Positions 1-8,099 of a DNA stretch of 64,000 nucleotides are shown here, piece after piece (positions within the stretch are counted from its first letter, which is position 1; the number at the start of each line of letters is the position of its first letter). The notes below the pieces were generated by a model. It was not told the DNA's origin and searched no databases. It worked only from the letters and a program-made list of their open reading frames with translations. Source of the stretch: Allomuricauda sp. TY007 (GTDB lineage: Bacteria; Bacteroidota; Bacteroidia; Flavobacteriales; Flavobacteriaceae); NCBI RefSeq assembly GCF_010468565.1, contig NZ_WUEG01000010.1, positions 1 to 64,000 on the forward strand, given 5' to 3'. A program made the position numbers and the translations under genes.

Positions 1-276
1 TACGACCCTGAGGTACCGGGCAACGAGCGTCCCTTTGAGGTGAACTTCTTCTCCTTGGTGAGGAACCTGACGATGACGGGCTTCTACACGAGCAAGATCG
101 GGATCGAGGAGATCGGTTACAAAGGGAACCAGCCGAACGTATGGGACGGCGTTCCGGAGGATGTACTGGAACAGCACGGGGTAAGCTACGACGAGGAATG
201 GCTCGCCAAGTGCGTGGACCAGAGCAAGCGGGGCATCATCGCAGAGTGGGACGAGGATGGAAACCTCTTAACGTAA
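1..276 (+). CDS. Gluconate 2-dehydrogenase subunit 3 family protein, C-terminal part
   Basis: This is the last 91 codons of a gene that begins before the window; frame 1 is open from base 1 to the TAA at 274-276. The C-terminus resembles the gluconate 2-dehydrogenase subunit 3 family: a stretch starting FFSLVRNLTMTGFYTSKIG, then a Tyr-rich turn and an acidic tail ending DEDGNLLT. In Bacteroidota such proteins normally precede or follow a GMC-type FAD oxidoreductase and are exported with it; that partner would lie to the left and is not visible. Base use is unusual: I count about 57% GC over the first 180 bases, with C or G preferred at third positions, against clearly AT-richer genes next door. 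This could reflect high expression or different ancestry. Family assignment is by recognition only. Confidence 0.7.
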   Translation, partial: YDPEVPGNERPFEVNFFSLVRNLTMTGFYTSKIGIEEIGYKGNQPNVWDGVPEDVLEQHGVSYDEEWLAKCVDQSKRGIIAEWDEDGNLLT

Positions 277-351
277 TGTATATGGAATAACCAAAGCTTC
301 TTTATGGAAAATTCAGCCATAGATTGGATTTGAGTTAGTTTAGTTAATTTG

Positions 352-381
352 ATACAGGCTCCTAAAAAGGAGCCTGTATTC
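352..381 (+). terminator. Intrinsic terminator after the subunit 3 gene
   Basis: A perfect 12-bp stem (352-363 with 368-379, arm ATACAGGCTCCT) closes an AAAA loop. It lies 75 bases past the stop at 276 and is followed by a moderately T-rich stretch. It separates the left-hand gene from the PUL regulator. Confidence 0.75.
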
Positions 382-475
382 ATTAATTCACATCACTTTT
401 TAAATAAATTGAAAATTCCTGTGGTTTTGTATATTCAAAGATTCGAAAGATCTTTACCATACATAACTATACAGT

Positions 476-3229
476 ATGCATTTCAGGCTTTTATCAATTG
501 TATTATTGATCTGTTTATCGGTTAACGGACAACAATTATTACCACCGATCCAAAATTATCAATTACTGGATTATAAGGGGGGAAGTAAAAACTGGGATGT
601 TTCTGTAAATGATAAGGGTGAACTTTTTGTAGCCAATAATAAAGGATTGCTTCATTTTAATGGGGAGCAATGGACTTTGAACAAATTACCGAACAATACC
701 ATAATACGATCTGTAGAGAGTATTGGCGATAGAGTGTATACAGGTTCGTACGAGGAGTTTGGTTACTGGACCAAAAACAAGTTTGGAGAGTTGGGCTATA
801 CCTCTTTAACACACCTTATTAAAGACCATACTTTTACCAGTGAGGAATTTTGGGAAATTTTTCCATCTAAAGATGGAAAGGTAGTGTTCCGCTCTTTTTC
901 AGCAATCTATTTCTATGATAACAATGATATATCCGTTGTAGACCCTCCAGATGTGGTCTCTGATTTTATTGAGTTCAATGATAGATTAATTGTGGCAGGG
1001 GGATCTGTAGGGCTTTTTGAGGTTAAGAATGAGGGATTGGTGTCCTTGCCAAATCAAGATCTTTTGTTGGGAAAGACAGTTAATGATATGGCCATTTTCC
1101 AAGATAAACTTTTGATTGGGACTAAATTGCATGGTTGTTTTTTGTATGATGGCAGCACATTATCACCATGGTCTGCTCCTATAAATGAAGACCTTAAACA
1201 ACATCAACTAAATAAGATAACCGTTTTGGGCAACGGTCTTCTAGCTTTAGGAACCATTAAAAATGGAATGTACCTATACGATACGGTTTCCAAGCGTTAC
1301 AGCGTATTGAATAGGGAATCTGGTCTTCAAAATAATACGGTACTATCTTCTCTATTGTTCAAAAATCAATTGTGGTTGGGGCTGGATAACGGAATTGCCC
1401 GGGTGAAACTGAACAACCCAATATCATACTATACCGATTATACCGGTACGTTGGGCATGGTCTACGATATAGCATGGTACAACGGTAAATTATTTTTAGG
1501 GAGCAATACGGGGGTCTTTTATTTTGAGGGCGACGAACTTAGGTTTGTAAGTGGTTCACAAGGTCATGTTTGGGACTTGGAAGTTATAGAGGGTGATTTG
1601 CTCTGTGGGCACAACACAGGTACTTACAGGGTAACCGAGAATAGCTTTGAACTTGTGGGAGCAATAGCGGGGGGATATCAAATAATCAAAGTACCGGATG
1701 CAAGCTCAGCCTATGTTCAGGGCACGTACAACGGACTCGCAAAGTTCAAAAAAATGGATAACGGCAAATGGGAAGTGACAAAAATTGAAGGATTTGATGA
1801 TCCCATTAAACAGTTATGTTTTGAAACACCCAATATTCTTTGGGCAGCACACCCCTACAAAGGTTTTTATAGGATTCATTTGGAAAAGGGAGCAAACAAA
1901 AAGGTCAAAAGGATTCAAGGTTTTGAAAACGATGGCGCTCCGAGCGAATACAATGTAAAGCTCTATAATATCAAAAATAATATTGTACTCAACAGTGAGG
2001 GCAATTGGTTTACCTATAACCCTATCGTGGACCACATGGAAAAGTTTGAAGCGTTCAAGAATTACCAGAATAAAGAGCTGTTGTTTTTTGATGAACAATA
2101 TTTCTGGTTTGTAGATGATAAAGAGCAGAAGGCCATTATCCATACCAATTTAAAAGGCGATAGCCTAATAATCACGGATCTTCCTTTACGGGAACGATTG
2201 GCACCGGATTCACAGAAAGTGATAAGGGTGAACGATAGTACATCCTACATTACTTTAACGGATGGATTTGCCAAGATAAACACCCATGAGCTAAAGAGTC
2301 TCTCTGAAAATCAGGAGCTTCCTGTGCCTAATTTTGTTGTATTAAAGGATCAGAAAGTCAAATATTCCGTTTTAGGTGGAACCGTGGAGATACCTTTTGG
2401 GCGTTCCCAATCCTTGGCTATAGAGGTGGCATCACCAGAATATATAACCCCCCATTATTATTATAAATTGGAAGGACCTAAAGAATATTCGGAGTATGCG
2501 GAGAACGGGTTCATCAACTTTCAAAACCTACCCTATGGAGCATACACCCTTAAAGTGGCTACTATAGGTATGGGCAATGCCTTATCCAACTACAATAGCT
2601 TAAATTTTGAAATCTTGCCACCATGGTATTATTCATGGTGGAGTCTTTTCCTTTATGCAGCATTAGGGGGCTTGGCAATTTATTTGGTAAGGCGGTACAA
2701 CAGAAAAAAATTGGAAAGAAAGCATAGGGAACTTATGGAGCGAATGGAGAAGGAGCAACAAGAGCGAATGGCAAAATTGGAAAAAGAAGAACTGGCAAAG
2801 GAAGTAAAGCTCAAACAAAATGAATTGGCCAGTACAACACTGAACATCGCCAAGAAAAATGAAATGATATTGGAGCTTAAGAACATGTTGGTGATGAACA
2901 AAGATAAATTCCCCAATTCCCAGCGATACAGGTCCTTTATTAAAAAACTGAACAGTTCCATCGAGGATACGGAAGATTGGAAACGTTTTGAGGTCAATTT
3001 TAAGGAATTGCACGAGGATTTCTTTGAACGATTGCTCAAATCATACCCGGTATTGACCCCAAAGGATCTTAAATTATGTGCATACCTTAAAATGAATCTT
3101 TCTACCAAGGAGATCGCACCTCTTATGGGGATAACAATTAGGGGAGTGGAAATACACCGTTACCGACTGAGAAAAAAACTCGATATGGACAGTTCGGAGA
3201 ACCTTTCCAATTTTCTTATCACTTTTTAA
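476..3229 (+). CDS. Triple-Y / beta-propeller membrane sensor with LuxR-type HTH (PUL regulator)
   Basis: The 917-residue protein has a Sec signal peptide (about 1-18), a long region of propeller-like repeats (about 20-640), a Y_Y_Y-type Ig-like domain (about 650-713), one transmembrane helix (about 716-741), a charged coiled coil (about 741-805) and a C-terminal LuxR-type helix-turn-helix (about 856-915, containing LTPKDLKLCAYLKMNLSTKE). There is no histidine kinase or receiver domain between membrane and HTH, so it looks like a one-component transmembrane regulator, with the sensor outside and the DNA-binding domain inside. Such proteins sit beside SusCD pairs in Flavobacteriia and are thought to sense glycans. 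It precedes susC in the same direction with a 234-base gap that carries susC's own promoter. The ligand is inferred from the neighbours to be a beta-1,2-glucan oligosaccharide. Confidence 0.85.
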   Translation: MHFRLLSIVLLICLSVNGQQLLPPIQNYQLLDYKGGSKNWDVSVNDKGELFVANNKGLLHFNGEQWTLNKLPNNTIIRSVESIGDRVYTGSYEEFGYWTKNKFGELGYTSLTHLIKDHTFTSEEFWEIFPSKDGKVVFRSFSAIYFYDNNDISVVDPPDVVSDFIEFNDRLIVAGGSVGLFEVKNEGLVSLPNQDLLLGKTVNDMAIFQDKLLIGTKLHGCFLYDGSTLSPWSAPINEDLKQHQLNKITVLGNGLLALGTIKNGMYLYDTVSKRYSVLNRESGLQNNTVLSSLLFKNQLWLGLDNGIARVKLNNPISYYTDYTGTLGMVYDIAWYNGKLFLGSNTGVFYFEGDELRFVSGSQGHVWDLEVIEGDLLCGHNTGTYRVTENSFELVGAIAGGYQIIKVPDASSAYVQGTYNGLAKFKKMDNGKWEVTKIEGFDDPIKQLCFETPNILWAAHPYKGFYRIHLEKGANKKVKRIQGFENDGAPSEYNVKLYNIKNNIVLNSEGNWFTYNPIVDHMEKFEAFKNYQNKELLFFDEQYFWFVDDKEQKAIIHTNLKGDSLIITDLPLRERLAPDSQKVIRVNDSTSYITLTDGFAKINTHELKSLSENQELPVPNFVVLKDQKVKYSVLGGTVEIPFGRSQSLAIEVASPEYITPHYYYKLEGPKEYSEYAENGFINFQNLPYGAYTLKVATIGMGNALSNYNSLNFEILPPWYYSWWSLFLYAALGGLAIYLVRRYNRKKLERKHRELMERMEKEQQERMAKLEKEELAKEVKLKQNELASTTLNIAKKNEMILELKNMLVMNKDKFPNSQRYRSFIKKLNSSIEDTEDWKRFEVNFKELHEDFFERLLKSYPVLTPKDLKLCAYLKMNLSTKEIAPLMGITIRGVEIHRYRLRKKLDMDSSENLSNFLITF

Positions 3230-3347
3230 AAACCATAGAATTGCATGCTTAGGGATGTTAAAAGCGGCTTAACAAACTACATCAACACTACATCATTGTG
3301 TTAATTCTTTTTACATCAAAACTTGGAATACTACTGCAAACGCGATG

Positions 3348-3390
3348 AAACAAGGGTTTTGGGCCCTTTGTTTGATGATGTATTTTTTAT
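3348..3390 (+). terminator. Possible terminator after the triple-Y regulator
   Basis: An imperfect stem (AAACAAGGG at 3348-3356 with CCCTTTGTTT at 3364-3373, one bulge) is followed within 10 bases by TATTTTTTAT. It lies between the regulator stop and the susC promoter. The bulge and short T-run make it only a candidate. Confidence 0.4.
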
Positions 3391-3421
3391 GTATTCCAAC
3401 TAGCCCTTAAGCACAAGTTAC

Positions 3422-3456
3422 TTTGTTAATTTAGTAAAAATCTAACTCTATTTTTG
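3422..3456 (+). promoter_or_regulatory. Candidate susC promoter
   Basis: TATTTTTG at 3449-3456 fits the Bacteroidota -7 element TAnnTTTG exactly. TTTG at 3422-3425 could be the -33 element, although the 23-base spacer is long. The ATG of susC lies only 7 bases after the -7 box, implying a very short or absent leader unless another promoter is used. Confidence 0.45.
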
Positions 3457-3463
3457 CACAATT

Positions 3464-6400
3464 ATGAAAATAAAAAGCAAACTATTGCTAATCTCGTTTT
3501 TGTTGTTTCAAGCTGTACTTTTAGCTCAAGACAATATAACGATTTCTGGGACGGTCATGGATGATCAAGGACAACCGTTGCCCGGGGCAAGCATAGTGCT
3601 ACAGGGCACTACTACAGGAATTCAAACAGACTTTGATGGCAATTATCGTTTGGAGAACATTCCGGGTAACGGAACATTGGTGTTCAGTTACGTCGGATTT
3701 ACAACTCAAACTGTACCTATTAATAATAGGACAACCATTGATTTGACCATGCAGGAAGACACCCAAAGTTTGGACGAAGTTGTCGTGGTAGGTTACGGTA
3801 CCCAAAAGAAAGCCGATTTAACAGGTTCCATTGCCACAGTAGATGCGGAACAAATTGAAAAAACACCATCCGCAAACCCACTTCAGTCTTTGCAGGGTAA
3901 AGTGGCCGGGGTACAGATTGTTACCACCGGTACGCCAGGTGGTTCACCTAATGTGCGTATTAGGGGGCTCGGAACATACGATTCCGAAGATTCAGCAGCA
4001 ACAAAGGTGCTCTATGTGGTAGACGGCATGTTTTACAGCAATATAGATTTCTTGAACCCCAACGACATCAAGTCGATGAACGTGCTAAAGGATGCTTCCT
4101 CTTCAGCCATTTACGGGGTAAGGGCGGCCAACGGTGTTATCATCATTGAAACCAAGTCCGGCGGAAAAAACAGAAAACCCACCATAGAGTATAATGGCTA
4201 TACAGGTATTCAGCGTGCCCAAAATGTTTTACAAATGGCCAATGCCGAACAATTTGTCACCATGGCTGTTGAGTCTGGCTCCGAAGCGGACGTCCAATTT
4301 ATATTGAATGCCATGCAACGCTATGGCAGAAGTCGTATTAATCCGAACGTGCCCGATGTAAACACGGATTGGTACGATGAGATCATTCGTGATGGACTTA
4401 TTCAAAATCACAGTATAAGTGTTACCGGAGGTACCGATAATGTATCCTATTCCCTTGGTACAAACTACTTCTCCCAAGAAGGTCTGTTGGATATGAAAAA
4501 CGAGTACGAACGGTTCAATATCCGCTCCAAACTGGATGTGGATGTTATGGACAACTTAAGAATGGGGGTGAACACGGTTTTTAGTAACGCGACCCAGCAA
4601 AAACCGGAAGATGCAGCATGGTTCAAGGCATATTTTGCCGTTCCCATCCTCCCTGTTTTTGATGAAATGAATACTGAGGCAACGCCGACCCGCTATGCGA
4701 ATGCGCAAGCGCTTGGGTATAGGAGTACACAAAACCCGTTCCCGGATATGGACTACAACGATAACAGATTGAAGATTCGTAAGTTGTTGGCCAATATCTA
4801 TTTGGAAACAGACCTGATAAAGGACAAGCTTACCTTTAAGACAACCTATAATATAGACTTTTCCGCACTGGAAGAGCGCTACGTAAACCTTCCTTACAAT
4901 ATGGGCTTTGGAGATCAGCGAATCTCGGACATCAATAGAAAGCAGAACAATTACTATAACCAAATTTGGGACAACGTTCTTACCTATTCCGATACCTATG
5001 CCGAAGACCACAATGTAACCGTAATGGCAGGTACATCTTTTAGGGACGAGGCTTCCAATAGGTTTGAGGCAACTGGTAGCGATATTGCCGGAATCAACTA
5101 TGAGACATCGTGGTATTTGGATTTTGCAGACCCGTTGTCGTTCAACAACAATGTAGAAGAAGAAAACAAAAGGATTTACGGACAATCCTATTTTGGAAGG
5201 GTATCTTATAACTTTAAAAACCGCTACTTGCTCTACGGAACATTTAGGGCAGATAGATCCTCGAAGTTTACCAAGGAGCAGTGGGGGTATTTCCCTTCGG
5301 TAGGTGCCGGTTGGGTAATTTCCCAAGAACCGTTCATGGAAAACGTGGGCTTCTTCGATTTCTTAAAATTAAGGGCCGCATGGGGTCGATTGGGTAACGA
5401 CAATGTTCCTGCAAGTGCCGGAGCCAACACTATTGAAAATGAAACTGTTGATTTGGGCGATACCCCGAATACAGGGGTTACCGCTACAAGTACATACACC
5501 GATTTAACCTGGGAGGTAGTGGAAGAGTTGGACTTTGGTTTCAACATGAATACCTTCAACAATCGTTTATCGCTTGAGGCTGATTACTACATAAGGGACA
5601 CCGAAGATGCCATTATGCCCGTGTATATTCCCATTGCGGACCAAACAATTTCAAGAAACTCGGGGGTTATCCGCAACTCGGGAGTAGAGATCGCATTGAA
5701 TTGGAGTGATGAAATTACGTCCGATTTCACCTATACTGTTGGAGCCAATTTTACCACGGTAAAAAATGAGGCCATCGAGATTGAGGACGAAAGAGGTTAT
5801 ATTGATTCAGGTTCTGCCGAGTATAGACAGCGAACTATGGAGGGAGAACCATTGTATGCATTTTATGGATACGAAACCACCGGAGTTTACCAAAATCAAG
5901 CCCAAATTGATGCCGACCCTGTGGCACAGAGCGCGATTGCAAATGGACAGAATATTCAACCCGGTTACTTGATATTTAATGATAGGGATGGGGATGGCGC
6001 CATTACAGATCAGGATAGAACCGTATTGGGCTCTTTCCTTCCCAAGTTTACCTACGGAGGTAACCTCGGATTAAATTATAAAGATTTTGGTTTCTCCATG
6101 AATTTTTATGGTCAATCAGGAAATAAAATCTTGAACAGAAAACGGGGCGAGGTCATCTTTACCAACGATACCAACATGGATGCCGATTTGGCCAAAAACC
6201 GTTGGCATGGCGAAGGTACTAGCAACAGCTACCCTTCATCGGCAGGACTTAGAAACAGTTGGAACCAACGATTGAGCAATTTTTGGGTAGAGGACGGAGA
6301 TTTCTTCAGAATCCAGAACATACAGTTGGCTTACACCTTACGTGGTGATAAACTTAAGGGCAACATGCCCGATTTTAAATTCACATTGACAGCCGAAAGA

Positions 6401-6514
6401 CCTTTGACCATCTTCAGTTACAATGGATTTAACCCAGAAGTATCCGATGGGGTTGATCGTCAGACCTATCCCGTTCCTGCGATTTACACCATAGGTGTTA
6501 ATGTTAAACTATAA
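3464..6514 (+). CDS. susC: SusC/RagA-family TonB-linked outer membrane transporter
   Basis: The 1016-residue protein has a Sec signal peptide (1-21, cleaved after LLAQ), a carboxypeptidase-regulatory-like domain (about 27-105), a TonB-box/plug region with the family hallmark VVVVGYGTQKK, RGLGTY and KDASSSAIYG motifs (about 105-225), and a long beta-barrel ending in VNVKL. It imports glycan oligosaccharides through the outer membrane together with the SusD partner 11 bases downstream. The two enzymes and the LamG protein that follow in the same operon point to a beta-1,2-glucan as cargo. Length is normal for the family and the frame is intact. Confidence 0.95.
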   Translation: MKIKSKLLLISFLLFQAVLLAQDNITISGTVMDDQGQPLPGASIVLQGTTTGIQTDFDGNYRLENIPGNGTLVFSYVGFTTQTVPINNRTTIDLTMQEDTQSLDEVVVVGYGTQKKADLTGSIATVDAEQIEKTPSANPLQSLQGKVAGVQIVTTGTPGGSPNVRIRGLGTYDSEDSAATKVLYVVDGMFYSNIDFLNPNDIKSMNVLKDASSSAIYGVRAANGVIIIETKSGGKNRKPTIEYNGYTGIQRAQNVLQMANAEQFVTMAVESGSEADVQFILNAMQRYGRSRINPNVPDVNTDWYDEIIRDGLIQNHSISVTGGTDNVSYSLGTNYFSQEGLLDMKNEYERFNIRSKLDVDVMDNLRMGVNTVFSNATQQKPEDAAWFKAYFAVPILPVFDEMNTEATPTRYANAQALGYRSTQNPFPDMDYNDNRLKIRKLLANIYLETDLIKDKLTFKTTYNIDFSALEERYVNLPYNMGFGDQRISDINRKQNNYYNQIWDNVLTYSDTYAEDHNVTVMAGTSFRDEASNRFEATGSDIAGINYETSWYLDFADPLSFNNNVEEENKRIYGQSYFGRVSYNFKNRYLLYGTFRADRSSKFTKEQWGYFPSVGAGWVISQEPFMENVGFFDFLKLRAAWGRLGNDNVPASAGANTIENETVDLGDTPNTGVTATSTYTDLTWEVVEELDFGFNMNTFNNRLSLEADYYIRDTEDAIMPVYIPIADQTISRNSGVIRNSGVEIALNWSDEITSDFTYTVGANFTTVKNEAIEIEDERGYIDSGSAEYRQRTMEGEPLYAFYGYETTGVYQNQAQIDADPVAQSAIANGQNIQPGYLIFNDRDGDGAITDQDRTVLGSFLPKFTYGGNLGLNYKDFGFSMNFYGQSGNKILNRKRGEVIFTNDTNMDADLAKNRWHGEGTSNSYPSSAGLRNSWNQRLSNFWVEDGDFFRIQNIQLAYTLRGDKLKGNMPDFKFTLTAERPLTIFSYNGFNPEVSDGVDRQTYPVPAIYTIGVNVKL

Positions 6515-6525
6515 AAAAAATTGAG

Positions 6526-8076
6526 ATGAAACGTAATAATAACCTATTATATAAAGTAGTATTTCTCCTGATTGCGATGATTGCCATCCAATCATGTTCG
6601 GACAAGTTCGAAGAAAGAGAAGGACAGCTCAATGCCGATGATTTGGATTACACCGCGACCGAGGATATGGTCCAAGCATTGATCGGCTCCTATTATGTAA
6701 TTGCCACAAGAGGATGGGAAGAACCCTTATTGCTTTCCGTTCGTGGAGACGATGTAAACGCAGGGGGACTCGGAGACCAACAACCTTTTGCGGACACCGA
6801 TAATTTTGTTTACGATCAAGGGTATTGGATGTACAACTCACTTTGGAATGTCCATTATGGTGACATAGTCGAATTGAACACCCAGATAGAGCTGATAGAA
6901 AATTTCAAGGACTTCGCCGATGAAAGCGAGAAGGCAACAGCAGACCAATACATTGCAGAGATAAAAGTGATGAGGGCGTGGTTGCATTTCAACCTGGCAA
7001 GGGTTTGGAACGATGTTTTTATCATCGAGTCCACACAACCCGATGCCGAGATCGCCAATGGACCTGCAACCAAGCAAGAGATGATGCAATACATATCTGA
7101 CCAAATGGATGAGGCCATTCCGGTATTGCCCAACTTAAGACCAAATGAAAGAACGGACATTCCCGGTGGTGTAACCCGCTATACGGCTTATGCATTAAAA
7201 GCCATGGCCCACATGGAAATGGAAGATTATCAAGGTATGGCAGATGCCTGTGCCGCAATAATCAACTCCAATAAGTTTTCATTGTACCCCGATTTTTATA
7301 GCCTTTTCAAAAAACCTGGCGAATTGAGCGACGAAAGCCTGTTCGAGCTACAATTTTCCGATTACGGTTCCAGTACCAGTGATGAGTTTTACCATCTTTA
7401 TGCACCTTTTGGCCCCCAAGGTTGGACCCCCGCAAGGGAAAACGCATCCGATGGGTGGGGCTTTTACGAACCAAGTATGAAGTTCATCAAGTTTATGTTG
7501 GACAGGGATGAAGCTGTTCGTTTGGAGACCAGTGTATTGTGGACAGACCGTGGCATTGCAGAATTACAGACTGACCCCAATTATGCCACGCTTCCTTCTT
7601 TTGTAAATAACACAACAAGAGATGGGGATGTCATAAATGATTATGCAAGAGCATTATTCTCTAGTGGCAAACACTACCTGCCATCAGTACAGCTCACTGA
7701 TCAACGAAATGATTACGGAGGAGGAAAAAACATGATTGTAATACGTTATGCAGAAATATTGCTGATGTATGCCGAAGCCTTGACCAGAGGAGCCAGCGGT
7801 TCAGGAATGACCGCAGACCAAGCCGTAAACTTGGTTCGTAGCAGAGCGGGAATGCCTTCGTTGTCTGGAGTTTCATCCAGTGACGTAATGGACGAAAAAT
7901 TTGCCGAGTTAGGTATGGAATGGGGAATCCGCTATTATGATATGATTCGTCTGGACAATTATTCAGAGCTCAGCTATGACGGACGCACTTTTACAGCGGA
8001 CAAGGAACTATTGCCATATCCACAAGCACAAGTGGATGCACTTCCGACCTTGGGTGGTGGAAGTAGTGAAGATTAA
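6526..8076 (+). CDS. susD: SusD/RagB-family surface glycan-binding lipoprotein
   Basis: The 516-residue protein starts with an SPII signal ending IAIQSC, giving lipidation at Cys24 and an acidic mature start (SDKFEERE) typical of surface-exposed SusD proteins. The helical TPR-like core shows the usual family stretches (MRAWLHFNLARVWNDV near 150, and YAEILLMYAEALTR before a C-terminal VNLVRSRAGMP). It forms the lid of the SusC transporter encoded 11 bases upstream and captures oligosaccharides at the cell surface. Confidence 0.95.
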   Translation: MKRNNNLLYKVVFLLIAMIAIQSCSDKFEEREGQLNADDLDYTATEDMVQALIGSYYVIATRGWEEPLLLSVRGDDVNAGGLGDQQPFADTDNFVYDQGYWMYNSLWNVHYGDIVELNTQIELIENFKDFADESEKATADQYIAEIKVMRAWLHFNLARVWNDVFIIESTQPDAEIANGPATKQEMMQYISDQMDEAIPVLPNLRPNERTDIPGGVTRYTAYALKAMAHMEMEDYQGMADACAAIINSNKFSLYPDFYSLFKKPGELSDESLFELQFSDYGSSTSDEFYHLYAPFGPQGWTPARENASDGWGFYEPSMKFIKFMLDRDEAVRLETSVLWTDRGIAELQTDPNYATLPSFVNNTTRDGDVINDYARALFSSGKHYLPSVQLTDQRNDYGGGKNMIVIRYAEILLMYAEALTRGASGSGMTADQAVNLVRSRAGMPSLSGVSSSDVMDEKFAELGMEWGIRYYDMIRLDNYSELSYDGRTFTADKELLPYPQAQVDALPTLGGGSSED

Positions 8077-8099
8077 ACTAACTAAATAAACAGCATAAG

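Noticed and set aside
3930..4160. Possible frameshift or truncation in susC plug region
   Set aside because: The reading frame is continuous and the plug motifs RGLGTY and KDASSSAIYG are in order, so the gene looks intact.
4556..5326. A 256-codon open frame on the minus strand inside susC
   Set aside because: It is antisense to an intact SusC barrel region, has no recognisable domain or promoter, and its composition follows the opposite strand.
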